Shown: piece by piece, positions 46,069 to 54,536 of the stretch
Layout: the number at the start of each line of letters is the position of its first letter
Numbering within the stretch: the first letter of the stretch is position 1
Assembly: GCF_002192415.1 (NCBI RefSeq)
Contig: NZ_CP021780.1
Location: 5,580,001-5,644,000, forward strand
Length of the DNA stretch: 64,000 bases
Direction: 5' to 3'
From: Paenibacillus donghaensis
Lineage (GTDB): Bacteria; Bacillota; Bacilli; Paenibacillales; Paenibacillaceae
Made by a program: the position numbers and the translations under genes
The notes under the pieces: generated by a model
What the model saw: only the letters and a program-made list of their open reading frames with translations
Database searches by the model: none
What the model was told of the DNA's origin: nothing

Positions 46069-47454
46069 TCATCCCTTCGATATGTTTATATTTTCAAAAT
46101 AAGAGCTGTACTTCACACTTTCGAGAATGGCTTCCTGTATGTCACCTTTGCGGACGAGCGGCAATACACCGATTTTGTTCAGAGTGGCGCGGGGGGCATC
46201 CCCGATCCCGGAGCAGAGAAGAATACGACAATCCTTTAATATGGAAATGATCTCCTGGAGGGTGGCGTTCTTGTCTCCGTTGCAGTCGGCCTTGCCGTGG
46301 CAATAAGCCTGTATCTTGCGGACACCCAGAAGCAACACATCCGCTCCGTCGGTATCATAGATCATAAATTCTGTGGCATGGCCAAAATGCTGGTTGACCT
46401 TGTCGCCCCCCCGGGTAGCAACGGCTATCCTGGTGGTCTGACCTCCACTCCGCAGACCCTGCCTTGCCTGCTTGGCTTTGATCCGCTGTGCTATCTTCGC
46501 ATCCAGCTCTACCTGGAACAGCGCTCTGGCTCTCCCATTCACCGTCGGATCTTCTTCCATACTATCCAGACCGAAATCCTGATTGCGGTCCTGGCCCAGC
46601 AGCCCGATGGCATCGGCCCGGCATTGCCGGCAGTGGCGCATGACCTTCATTCCGTCACGTCCGAGAATCTCCTGCAGATGGTTCAGTTCCTTGGGACGGG
46701 GCGCTTTGCGGCCGTCCTTCTCATACTGGCTGCCCGGGGCGATAATAAGCGGTGTTACATTATGCAGTGTAGCTCCCAGCTCTTTGACTCTGCGGGACAC
46801 TTCCGGAAGATGCTGATCGTTGACCCCCGGAATCATAACCGAATTCACTTTGACCAGAATTCCCTTCGAGGCCAGCAGCTCCAGACCCAGCAGTTGGCGG
46901 CTGATCAGCAGCTCCGCTGCAGCTGTTCCTTCGTAACGCACCCCTTCGTCAAACACCCATGGATAAATCTGCTGGCCTACCTCAGCATCAATGGCATTGA
47001 TCGTAATCGTGACATGGCGGATACCCAGTTCCACGATTTGATCAATATGGCGGTAAAGCGTTAACCCGTTGGTGCTTAAACATAAAGCTACATCCGGCAC
47101 ATGCTCCTTCACCCTGGCGAACGTATCAAATGTCCGCTCCGGGTTGGCCAGCGGATCACCGGGTCCGGCAATCCCTACTACTGACAGTTGCATCAGCTGC
47201 CCTGCTACCCCTTTTACCTTGCGCTCTGCTTGCTGTGGCGTAAGCACCTCACTGACCACACCCGGCCTGCTCTCGTTCACACAGTCGAATTTGCGGTTAC
47301 AGTAGTTGCACTGGATGTTGCAGGCGGGAGCAACCGGAATATGCATTCGGGCAAAAAACCGGTGCGCTTCCTCGCTGTAGCAGGGGTGGCGGCTGATCTC
47401 TTCCTCTACTTCCATAGATAGACACGACGACGGCTGCGGCTTCATTCTTCCCAC
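46069..47454 (-). CDS. nifB: FeMo-cofactor biosynthesis radical SAM protein NifB
   Basis: Builds NifB-co, the [8Fe-9S-C] core of FeMo-cofactor, by radical SAM chemistry. The 461-residue protein has the CxxxCxxC cluster motif at Cys45, Cys49 and Cys52 (PACNIQCNYCNRKFDC), GIAGPGDPLANPERTF, and further Cys residues for accessory clusters (MRHCRQCRADAIG near 287). A NifX-like domain occupies the last 120 residues (RIAVATRGGDKVNQHFGHA). GGAGGTGGGAAG precedes the ATG. First gene of the operon, directly after the promoter. Confidence 0.97.
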   Translation of the reverse strand: MGRMKPQPSSCLSMEVEEEISRHPCYSEEAHRFFARMHIPVAPACNIQCNYCNRKFDCVNESRPGVVSEVLTPQQAERKVKGVAGQLMQLSVVGIAGPGDPLANPERTFDTFARVKEHVPDVALCLSTNGLTLYRHIDQIVELGIRHVTITINAIDAEVGQQIYPWVFDEGVRYEGTAAAELLISRQLLGLELLASKGILVKVNSVMIPGVNDQHLPEVSRRVKELGATLHNVTPLIIAPGSQYEKDGRKAPRPKELNHLQEILGRDGMKVMRHCRQCRADAIGLLGQDRNQDFGLDSMEEDPTVNGRARALFQVELDAKIAQRIKAKQARQGLRSGGQTTRIAVATRGGDKVNQHFGHATEFMIYDTDGADVLLLGVRKIQAYCHGKADCNGDKNATLQEIISILKDCRILLCSGIGDAPRATLNKIGVLPLVRKGDIQEAILESVKYSSYFENINISKG

Positions 47455-47466
47455 CTCCTGAGTTCA

Positions 47467-47483
47467 TGTTAGGATTAGTTACA
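47467..47483 (-). promoter_or_regulatory. GlnR-type operator, downstream site
   Basis: TGTTA-GGATTAG-TTACA fits the GlnR/TnrA consensus TGTNA-N7-TNACA exactly. It lies about 27-43 bases after the predicted start of nif transcription and 13 bases before the nifB ATG, the place from which GlnR represses nif in studied Paenibacillus. Confidence 0.8.
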
Positions 47484-47515
47484 CAATAGTTGCTTGACCT
47501 GCTTGAATTAGTCTC

Positions 47516-47544
47516 ATCATATTTTCATTAGCAGGTACCGTCAA
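47516..47544 (-). promoter_or_regulatory. sigma-A promoter of the nif operon
   Basis: TTGACG (47539-47544) and TATGAT (47516-47521) are spaced by 17 bp on the minus strand, predicting a start near 47509 and a leader of about 55 bases. No sigma-54 GG-N10-GC element was found, in keeping with NifA-independent control in this genus. Confidence 0.8.
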
Positions 47545-47603
47545 TTAATAATCCCCTTAAAAAGGCTTGTATTTCCTTATGTTTGCAGTTTCGCCATATC
47601 GTA

Positions 47604-47620
47604 TGTTATGTTTCCTAACC
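47604..47620 (-). promoter_or_regulatory. GlnR-type operator, upstream site
   Basis: TGTTA-TGTTTCC-TAACC matches the GlnR consensus except the last base. It lies about 60 bp upstream of the -35 box, where an activating site would be expected. Confidence 0.55.
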
Positions 47621-47730
47621 TTTAGTTATCATGTTTCCGTTTCCACGATCCTGTTTGCATAAGCAGTTTGACAATGACTCTCAAGTCGTATATGATCTAC
47701 TTAGTAATCAGAACCCTACAATTTCATACA

Positions 47731-47833
47731 TCCCGTAAAGGGGAGTAGCTGTTAAATAAAATCGTCAATACGAGAATATGAGGATATTCTCCGGTTTTAT
47801 TGGCAATATATCATTGTTAGCGAGACCTTTACC
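47731..47833 (+). promoter_or_regulatory. yybP-ykoY manganese riboswitch
   Basis: Stem P1 pairs GTAAAGG (47735-47741) with CCTTTAC (47826-47832). The conserved GGGGAGTAGC after P1 and the GTCAATACGAG and AGCGAGACCTTTACC segments match this Mn(II)-sensing class. The 3' strand of P1 can instead pair with GGTAAAGGT of the terminator that follows, so metal binding would release transcription of the TerC-family gene. Confidence 0.88.
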
Positions 47834-47888
47834 AAATGGGTTAGACCTTTATTCCAAAGGCTAATCTTTTTGGTAAAGGTCTTTTTTA
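47824..47888 (+). terminator. riboswitch-controlled terminator
   Basis: AGACCTTTACCAAA pairs with TTTGGTAAAGGTCT and is followed by TTTTT. An inner stem pairs TTAGACCTTT and AAAGGCTAA. It overlaps the P1 3' strand and is thus the off state of the switch. Confidence 0.85.
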
Positions 47889-47962
47889 TATAAATCTGGT
47901 TATGATTGTGTAAGGAAGACATTTATTGTGTGAGATTCATATTCGAAACGGAGGAAAAAGGA

Positions 47963-48790
47963 ATGGATTGGGGATTAGTATTAGAGTATGGCTGGGTATT
48001 ATTGGTGCTTGTAGCACTAGAGGGACTTCTCGCTGCAGATAACGCACTGGTGCTGGCTATCATGGTCAAGCATTTACCCGATGAGGAACGGAAAAAGGCA
48101 TTGTTCTATGGTTTGGCGGGTGCCTTCGTGTTCCGTTTCGGTTCCTTGTTCATCATCTCCTATCTGGTTGATATCTGGCAAGTACAAGCTATCGGCGCGC
48201 TGTATCTGTTGTTCATTGCCCTTAACCATATCTTGCGCAAGTTCTTCTTCAGGAAGAATGTCACTGAAGAAGCTAACGAGAGCGGCACGGCTGGAGCAGT
48301 CAACAAAAAGAAAGCAAGCTTCTGGTTTACCGTACTTAAGGTTGAAATTGCAGATATCGCTTTTGCTGTAGACTCCATTCTGGCTGCAGTGGCGCTGGCC
48401 GTGGCTCTTCCTCCAAGCGGAATCGGACACATCGGTGGTTTGGATGGCGGACAGTTCATCGTAATCTTTACTGGCGGATTCATTGGTTTGGTCATCATGC
48501 GTTTCGCCGCTTCCTTCTTCGTCAAGCTGCTTCATACCCGTCCAGGTCTTGAAGTAGCTGCCTTCTTCATCGTAGGCTGGGTCGGTGTCAAGCTGGCTGT
48601 TATTACATTGGCTCACCCTTCACTGGGTGTTCTGTCCGAGGATTTCGCCCACAGCACCTGGTGGAAGCTGACCTTCTACATTGTTCTGGTTCTGATCGCT
48701 GCCTGCGGCTGGATGCTCAGCAGCAAAACAGAGGTACAGAACGAAGGCGAGAATCCGGTTAAGGAAGTTGACAAACAGCTGGGCAAATAA
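47963..48790 (+). CDS. TerC-family membrane protein (YkoY-like), predicted Mn exporter
   Basis: Integral membrane protein of 275 residues with seven to eight helices. The family signatures are EGLLAADNALVLAIMVKHLP near residue 22 and VLKVEIADIAFAVDSILAAVAL near 132, with acidic residues inside helices that are likely metal ligands. TerC proteins under the yybP-ykoY switch are linked to manganese efflux or metal loading of exported enzymes. GGAGGAAAAAGG precedes the ATG at 47963; an upstream in-frame start at 47906 lies before the ribosome site. Monocistronic, with terminator at 48811-48890. Confidence 0.92.
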   Translation: MDWGLVLEYGWVLLVLVALEGLLAADNALVLAIMVKHLPDEERKKALFYGLAGAFVFRFGSLFIISYLVDIWQVQAIGALYLLFIALNHILRKFFFRKNVTEEANESGTAGAVNKKKASFWFTVLKVEIADIAFAVDSILAAVALAVALPPSGIGHIGGLDGGQFIVIFTGGFIGLVIMRFAASFFVKLLHTRPGLEVAAFFIVGWVGVKLAVITLAHPSLGVLSEDFAHSTWWKLTFYIVLVLIAACGWMLSSKTEVQNEGENPVKEVDKQLGK

Positions 48791-48810
48791 GCTGTCTGCG
48801 GTACACTCAT

Positions 48811-48890
48811 AACCCGAAAGAGATGCACTGTTCTCCGATGTAAGCAGTCCTGCTTATGTTGCGGAAGGTGACCCTCTTTCGGGTTATTTT
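48811..48890 (+). terminator. terminator of the TerC-family gene
   Basis: AACCCGAAAGAG pairs with CTCTTTCGGGTT over a branched loop and is followed by ATTTT. Confidence 0.75.
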
Positions 48891-49038
48891 CATGCATCCG
48901 TTTCTACTTAAATCTAACCTTTTCACACCTATTCGAACGTTGCACTATTTACCAGGCCCCCGCGAAAAATATATACTTAGTCTCAAGTCATACCAGACAG
49001 TATATGGAGACAGGAGATAGAATCATAACTGCCAGAAC

Positions 49039-50730
49039 CTACCGCGTGAATATCATCTCCACCTGTTGTTTAATACGGATCATATCAGGCTGCTCCCGGA
49101 ATTCCTGCGGTGTGCAGCCTGCGGTTTTTTTGAAAAAACGAAAAAAATAGTGCTGATCGGTGAAGCCGAGCTGATTGGAAATTTCGTGCATTTTCAAAGC
49201 GGTTCCCAAGAGAAGCTCCTTGCTTCGCTCCATCTTTTTTTCCAGAATATAATCAGAAATCCCTTTGCCCGTTGTTTTTTTATACCAGCGCGACAAATAG
49301 GACGGGTTAAGGGAGACCTCCCGGGCAATCCGGGTCAACGATAAGTCATTGGCCAGATGCGATTTAATGTACTGGTGAATCATAGACAGGATATGGGATT
49401 CGTCATGTTTATACGTGTCGCTCCGTTTGGAGAATATCCATTCAAAAAATGCGTGATAAAAGGCTATAATCTCTGACCAATGGGTATGAACGTTCAGATA
49501 CAGCATACGTGACAAATCCATGGTACGATGTGCTTCCTCCATCAGTCCCAGCTCCTGCAAGGTTTGCAGCAGCGTACCGCTCAGCCCTGACAGCAATCTT
49601 AATCTTACAAAAGAGTCTGCCGGACCGTCCTCTCCGCTTAAATCGATCCATTTCCGAAAGCTGCAGCTCCAGTCGGCATCCCGTTCCAACAACCGCTGCT
49701 TCAGATAGTCCAGCAGCAAATCTGCGGCGCCCAATGGATTCTGCACCGGACCGGAACTCGGTCCGGCTTCACTTACATTAACCCGCAGCAGCTTCTCCAT
49801 GCCCAGTCCAGGGCTGCCATAAATAGCCAGCCGCAGGCGGTTCATCGTATAATTCAGCTCCTGCCAGGCTACCGCCTGCTCACTGACGATCATGGACACC
49901 GACATCTGCAGACATTTGCCACAGGCCTGCTGCACAGATTCCAGGGTTCCGTGCACAAAACGGAGTGTTTTGACCCAGAGCTCGTCCTCTCTCTCTGACC
50001 GCACAGTATCATTCTTGGGCTGCACAAAACAGGCAATCGTCCCCGGATCTAGATCAATAGCCTTCACTTCGGCCTTGTCACCGAGAAATTCCTCAGCAAT
50101 ATTGGCTACAGCATAACGTATCAGGCTACGATCTGAAGCGGTTTCATAATTTCGCCAGTTTTCAATTCGCAGAATCATTGGCAGCACCAGACTTGCCGCC
50201 CTCAGGGGGAGCTGAATGGCGTCGAACTCATCCTGAAGGCCCAGCCAATCCATCCGTTCGGTACGTTTCTGAACATCAAGCATCAGCTGCTGCTGCAATT
50301 GGGGCAGAGCACGGGGAAGCTTGTCACGGAACCACTTGGCTTGGTAATTAAAGTTCTCTTCGGAAGAAATCTTCTCCAGCGTCTGGGATACGGAAGTGCG
50401 AATTCTCTCCATGCCTTCCGTCTTCAGCAAATAATCCACTACACAGGGGTTGCGGATCGCCTGGTGTGCATAGTTGAATTCATCATGTCCTGTCAGCAGA
50501 ATCACCTTGCAGCGCGGCCACCGGTCAACAATTTCCTGAATTAGCTGCATGCCATCTATTCCCGGCATACAGATGTCGCTGAGTACAATATCAATCTTGA
50601 CGGTATTCAGCCAGTCGATGGCATCAGCTGCAGAATAAACCTTAAGAATCTCCAAATCTGCGAAATCCGCCTTGGAGAAAAATTCATACAGCCCGTCCAG
50701 AATGACAGGTTCATCATCCACAATCATCAT
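49039..50730 (-). CDS. YesN-type response regulator with AraC DNA-binding domain
   Basis: Transcription factor of 563 residues. The receiver domain has MMIVDDEP, the phosphorylated Asp52 in IVLSDICMPGIDGM and the Lys in LLKTEG. A long middle region follows, then two AraC-type helix-turn-helices in the last 100 residues (LSLTRIAREVSLNPSYLSRW; MHEISNQLGFTDQHYFFRFF). The ATG at 50730 overlaps the kinase stop; a GTG at 50739 behind GAGGGG is an equally good start. Same operon as the kinase and the upstream ABC genes, which it likely controls. Confidence 0.92.
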   Translation of the reverse strand: MMIVDDEPVILDGLYEFFSKADFADLEILKVYSAADAIDWLNTVKIDIVLSDICMPGIDGMQLIQEIVDRWPRCKVILLTGHDEFNYAHQAIRNPCVVDYLLKTEGMERIRTSVSQTLEKISSEENFNYQAKWFRDKLPRALPQLQQQLMLDVQKRTERMDWLGLQDEFDAIQLPLRAASLVLPMILRIENWRNYETASDRSLIRYAVANIAEEFLGDKAEVKAIDLDPGTIACFVQPKNDTVRSEREDELWVKTLRFVHGTLESVQQACGKCLQMSVSMIVSEQAVAWQELNYTMNRLRLAIYGSPGLGMEKLLRVNVSEAGPSSGPVQNPLGAADLLLDYLKQRLLERDADWSCSFRKWIDLSGEDGPADSFVRLRLLSGLSGTLLQTLQELGLMEEAHRTMDLSRMLYLNVHTHWSEIIAFYHAFFEWIFSKRSDTYKHDESHILSMIHQYIKSHLANDLSLTRIAREVSLNPSYLSRWYKKTTGKGISDYILEKKMERSKELLLGTALKMHEISNQLGFTDQHYFFRFFKKTAGCTPQEFREQPDMIRIKQQVEMIFTR

Positions 50731-52484
50731 TCGCTGCACTTGTGCCCTGCCCCTCTCACTGGAATATTCACCCTTACACAAAGTCCGCCAAGCGGGCTCC
50801 TCTCCACTACCAATCCATAACGGGAACCGAACTTGATCCGAATCCGCTGATTCACGTTCAGTAGACCCGTGATTTCTCCCTGGTTCCACTCCTGTACGGC
50901 AAGTTGCCGCTTCAACAGGTTCAGCTTATCCTCATCCATTGTATCCCCATTATCCTCAATCTTGATGGACAGCATCTGTTCCGTTAGTTCATAGCTTATT
51001 TGCAGCAATCCATTGCTGCTCTTCTGCTTAAGTCCATGCTCGAACACATTCTCAATCATCGGCTGCAGCAGAACCCTGGGAAGCTGAATCGCGCGCCATT
51101 CCGGCTCCAGTTCCTCGACCTCGGCATGGATTCTGGGTCCGAAGCGAATCTGCTGAATGGCCAGATATACCATCGCATGCTCTACCTCCTGCTGCAGGGT
51201 GACTTCCCGGGCAGAATCACGGGTCATGTAGCGGAAATATTGTCCCAAATAATCGGAGAATTCCTTAATCAGCTCCACATTCTCCACTTCAGCCATCTGC
51301 TTAATGCTGAACAGACTATTATAGAGAAAATGCGGGGTGATCTGCGATTGTAGATGCTTAAGCTCTGCTTCGCCTGTACGGATTCGCTGCACATAATTCT
51401 CTTCAATCAAAGTATGCAAATGCTTGAGCATCTCGTTGAACCTGGAATACAGATATCCGAATTCATCCCTCCTGGAATGGGTGATGGATATCCCCGTCTG
51501 TCCCTGCTCCGCTTTTCTGAATCCCCTGATCAAGATAGACATCGGTCGGTGAATCGTCCTGTAAGTCCAGAAAGAAAACAGAGCCACAATCCCTATGGAG
51601 ACAACAGTCAACAGACGCAGCAGCAGAGAGTATATACGAATCGGTTTCATTAATACAGCATTGGGAATGCTTGCGGTCAATCTGAAATTGTTGCTGTGAT
51701 CATAAAGAGAGTAATAAATGGAGTCCTGATCTCTGTCCCGCTGGATGCTTACTGCTTCCTCAACCGGATGAGGCTTCTCCTTCGGGAGCCATTCTGGTGT
51801 CTTCTCGGAAGAGGACAGAACATACCCATTGCCATCGCCAAAGGCCAGCGTGATGTCACTCCCACCAGAAACAGCAAATTCTTTCAGCCGTGACTCCAGT
51901 TCGGCCGAAGAGAGCTTCAAACCAAGCAGGAAGTTAGGCGGAACATTACTGTCCAGATTATACGGATTGCTGCGCAGCAGGTATAATTCATTCTTGTATT
52001 TGGATAAGGCGCCGTTCAGATTCCCCATGGTGTTCAGCAAGTTTTGCCATTCGTCGCTTGTCACATCCCTGATGCCACTACTGGTACTGACCCGCTTGTT
52101 GATCTGTGGAACATAATAGACAACGTCACTGATATAAGGACTGGTTTCCTTGATTTGCTTAAGCTTGGTATAAATATTATTCAGGCTGAGGTCCACTTCA
52201 TAACGGCTCATAATCGGAATGCGGGTGCTGAAGGCTGACAGCACTTCATCCAGGGAGTATTCCGTTACCATTCCGGTCATTCGTTGCAGTTCAAATCCCA
52301 GATGACTGTAGTAGAAGTGCAGTTTAGATTCATTGGCTCTCTCCACTTCGGCCTGCATCCGGTTGGAGCTGTAGTAGGTAATCGATATGCTGAGCGCGGA
52401 CAACGGCAGCATGACCAGCAGAAAAGCGCCGATCAGCTTCACCACAATAGAGTTGGGATTCCACCGTGATAGTAATCGTTTCAT
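50727..52484 (-). CDS. YesM-type sensor histidine kinase
   Basis: Membrane sensor of 585 residues. Membrane helices at about 15-35 (VVKLIGAFLLVMLPLSAL) and 280-305 (LLRLLTVVSIGIVALFSFW) bracket a long extracellular sensor. A HAMP domain follows, then the His_kinase motif LKHLQSQITPHFLYNSLFSI with the phosphorylated His, and a HATPase domain (QPMIENVFEHGLKQK, IEDNGDTM). It lies 11 bases after the permease gene and overlaps the regulator gene. Confidence 0.94.
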   Translation of the reverse strand: MKRLLSRWNPNSIVVKLIGAFLLVMLPLSALSISITYYSSNRMQAEVERANESKLHFYYSHLGFELQRMTGMVTEYSLDEVLSAFSTRIPIMSRYEVDLSLNNIYTKLKQIKETSPYISDVVYYVPQINKRVSTSSGIRDVTSDEWQNLLNTMGNLNGALSKYKNELYLLRSNPYNLDSNVPPNFLLGLKLSSAELESRLKEFAVSGGSDITLAFGDGNGYVLSSSEKTPEWLPKEKPHPVEEAVSIQRDRDQDSIYYSLYDHSNNFRLTASIPNAVLMKPIRIYSLLLRLLTVVSIGIVALFSFWTYRTIHRPMSILIRGFRKAEQGQTGISITHSRRDEFGYLYSRFNEMLKHLHTLIEENYVQRIRTGEAELKHLQSQITPHFLYNSLFSIKQMAEVENVELIKEFSDYLGQYFRYMTRDSAREVTLQQEVEHAMVYLAIQQIRFGPRIHAEVEELEPEWRAIQLPRVLLQPMIENVFEHGLKQKSSNGLLQISYELTEQMLSIKIEDNGDTMDEDKLNLLKRQLAVQEWNQGEITGLLNVNQRIRIKFGSRYGLVVERSPLGGLCVRVNIPVRGAGHKCSE

Positions 52485-52495
52485 CCTTATTGATT

Positions 52496-53383
52496 CTATC
52501 CCTTCACACTCCCAACGACCAGACCATGGACAAAATACCTCTGCAGGAACGGATAAATGGCCAGAATCGGCACAATGGATAAAAAGATCTGCGCCGCCTG
52601 CGTGGTTCGGTCAGAAACCTTATTTAACATTGCCGCCTGCTCAAAGGTGACATTCTCCGTCTGCAGCGATACCTGTTGCAGAATGGATTGCAAATAGGTT
52701 GCCAGCGGATAATGTTCAGGACTCCTCATATAGATCATGCCATCAAACCAGGCATTCCAGTGACCCACCAGCGAGAAGAGGGTGACCGTTGCAATACTCG
52801 GCAAGGAAACCGGCAGATATACGCTCCATAAGGTGCGCAGATGACCGGCTCCATCCATCCATGCCGCTTCCTCCAGTTCCTTAGGCAAACCCCTGAAGAA
52901 GTTAAGCATGAGCAGCACATTAAAGATTGGAACCGCACCGGGGATCACAAGCGCCCACACACTATCGAGCAGGCCCATTTCTTTTACAATTAAATAGCCG
53001 GGAATCAAGCCGCCGCTGAACAGCATCGTAAACACAAAAATCCAGGCATAGGCCGTCCGGGAACGGAAGGTTGCCGCTTCTTTGGATAGAGGATAAGCTA
53101 CCAGAATCGTAAGCAGCAGATTGACGGATACACCCAGCACCACCCGCAGCAGACTGGTTACGAAGGATTGAATAAACTGATGGTTCTGAAGCATATACCG
53201 ATAGGAGGACAGCGTGAAATCAACCGGCCACAGGGTTACGCTCCCGGCGTTTACCGCAGCGCTTGAGCTGAACGAAATCGCCAGGATATTGACTATAGGA
53301 AAAAGACAAAGTATAGCGATCACAGTCAGAATCACATAATTGCACCGGAGAAACCAACGATATGCGTGTGAAGTATGGTGCAT
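52496..53383 (-). CDS. ABC transporter permease (LplC/YtcP type)
   Basis: CUT1-like permease of 295 residues with six helices (YVILTVIAILCLFPIVNILAI). The EAA loop reads LEEAAWMDGAGHLRTLWSVY near 160-180, and the end KYFVHGLVVGSVKG-like sequence RYFVHGLVVGSVKG is typical of LplC. It works with the next permease and the large binding protein to import an oligosaccharide, probably a plant cell-wall fragment. No ATPase gene is in the operon. Confidence 0.93.
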   Translation of the reverse strand: MHHTSHAYRWFLRCNYVILTVIAILCLFPIVNILAISFSSSAAVNAGSVTLWPVDFTLSSYRYMLQNHQFIQSFVTSLLRVVLGVSVNLLLTILVAYPLSKEAATFRSRTAYAWIFVFTMLFSGGLIPGYLIVKEMGLLDSVWALVIPGAVPIFNVLLMLNFFRGLPKELEEAAWMDGAGHLRTLWSVYLPVSLPSIATVTLFSLVGHWNAWFDGMIYMRSPEHYPLATYLQSILQQVSLQTENVTFEQAAMLNKVSDRTTQAAQIFLSIVPILAIYPFLQRYFVHGLVVGSVKG

Positions 53384-53400
53384 TCAGCCCACCTCTTTCT

Positions 53401-54306
53401 TTAGAAAATCCGATATTTGGCAAAACGATACGCAAGATAATAACCAAACCCTATAAAGGCAAAAGAAACAACGGATTTAATCAGTCCAAGCGCAGTGGAT
53501 ACCGAATATTGCGCCTCCTGCAGACCGATCCGGTAAATCATCGTATCCAGAATATCGCCGGATTCATACACCAGGGGATTATACAGGTTGAACACCTGAT
53601 CAAAGCCGCCATTCAGCACATTGCCAAGACTAAGGGTGAGCATCAGGATCATAATCGGGCGTATTCCCGGCAGAGTAATGTGCCAGGTCTGCTTCCATCT
53701 GCCTGCACCATCTATAATCGATGCTTCATACAGGGACTGGTCAATACTAGTCAAGGCGGCCAAATATATAATCGTGCCGAACCCGAATTCCTTCCATTGA
53801 TCCGTAATCACCAGAATGTAAGGAAACCAGTTATTATCAGCCAGAAATTGAATGGGCTGCATGCCCAGTGATTTCAGGACCATATTGACGATGCCGCTGC
53901 TCGGTGACAGGACATCCACGACAATACCACCGAGAATAACCCATGAGAAAAAATGCGGCATGTAGATTATCGTTTGGATGGAGCGCTTGAAGCCATTGAT
54001 ACGAACCTCATTGAGCAGCAATGCAGCGATAACCGGCACAGTCAATCCGGCAGCAATCTTCATGATTGAGATAAATATGGTGTTCCATACAACCTGTCTA
54101 AACCCAGGAAGCTCAAATAAATAACAAAAGTTGTCCAAGCCATTCCAGGTAATCTCTCTAAAACCGGAAATGGGGGAGAAATCCTGAAAGGCGATAACAA
54201 GTCCTGCCATTGGGATATAACTGAAAATAATGATTAGTACGAGGCCCGGCAATATCATGAAGTGCAGTGGAATATTGCGCAGAAATTGCTTGGGATTAAA
54301 ATGCAT
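53401..54306 (-). CDS. ABC transporter permease (LplB/YteP type)
   Basis: Partner permease of 301 residues. It has the LplB features FQDFSPISGFREITWNGLDNF (read in part) and the EAA loop SLYEASIIDGAGRWKQTWHI near 200, followed by TLPGIRPIMILMLTLSLGNV. Six helices. It lies 17 bases upstream of the second permease gene and is preceded by a 230-bp gap with a hairpin after the binding-protein gene. Confidence 0.93.
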   Translation of the reverse strand: MHFNPKQFLRNIPLHFMILPGLVLIIIFSYIPMAGLVIAFQDFSPISGFREITWNGLDNFCYLFELPGFRQVVWNTIFISIMKIAAGLTVPVIAALLLNEVRINGFKRSIQTIIYMPHFFSWVILGGIVVDVLSPSSGIVNMVLKSLGMQPIQFLADNNWFPYILVITDQWKEFGFGTIIYLAALTSIDQSLYEASIIDGAGRWKQTWHITLPGIRPIMILMLTLSLGNVLNGGFDQVFNLYNPLVYESGDILDTMIYRIGLQEAQYSVSTALGLIKSVVSFAFIGFGYYLAYRFAKYRIF

Positions 54307-54454
54307 ATGCTGTCTCCTCCTTGTTACTTGATTATAGAGCAGTCTTAAATTGCGTTTATAGTGTAGCGTGTTGACATTAAGTATCTTCTATTGACCTTAG
54401 GCCGGGAATGCTGGCATGTAACCTGACCGTAATGCCTATCCTAAAAGACTGCTT

Positions 54455-54519
54455 TTTTATGAATAAAATACAAACCGGGACTGCCCCTTTGTCATCTTCA
54501 TGACTGGACAGTCCCGGTT
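54455..54519 (-). terminator. partial terminator between binding-protein and permease genes
   Basis: AACCGGGACTG (54473-54483) pairs with CAGTCCCGGTT (54509-54519); on the minus strand GTATTTTATTC follows. It probably lowers read-through so that the binding protein is made in excess. Confidence 0.7.
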
Positions 54520-54536
54520 CTGTGCACTTTCGTCTG

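Noticed and set aside
47455..47720. NifA/sigma-54 control of nif
   Set aside because: No TGGCAC-N5-TTGCW element or NifA TGT-N10-ACA enhancer was recognised; a sigma-A promoter with GlnR sites explains the region.
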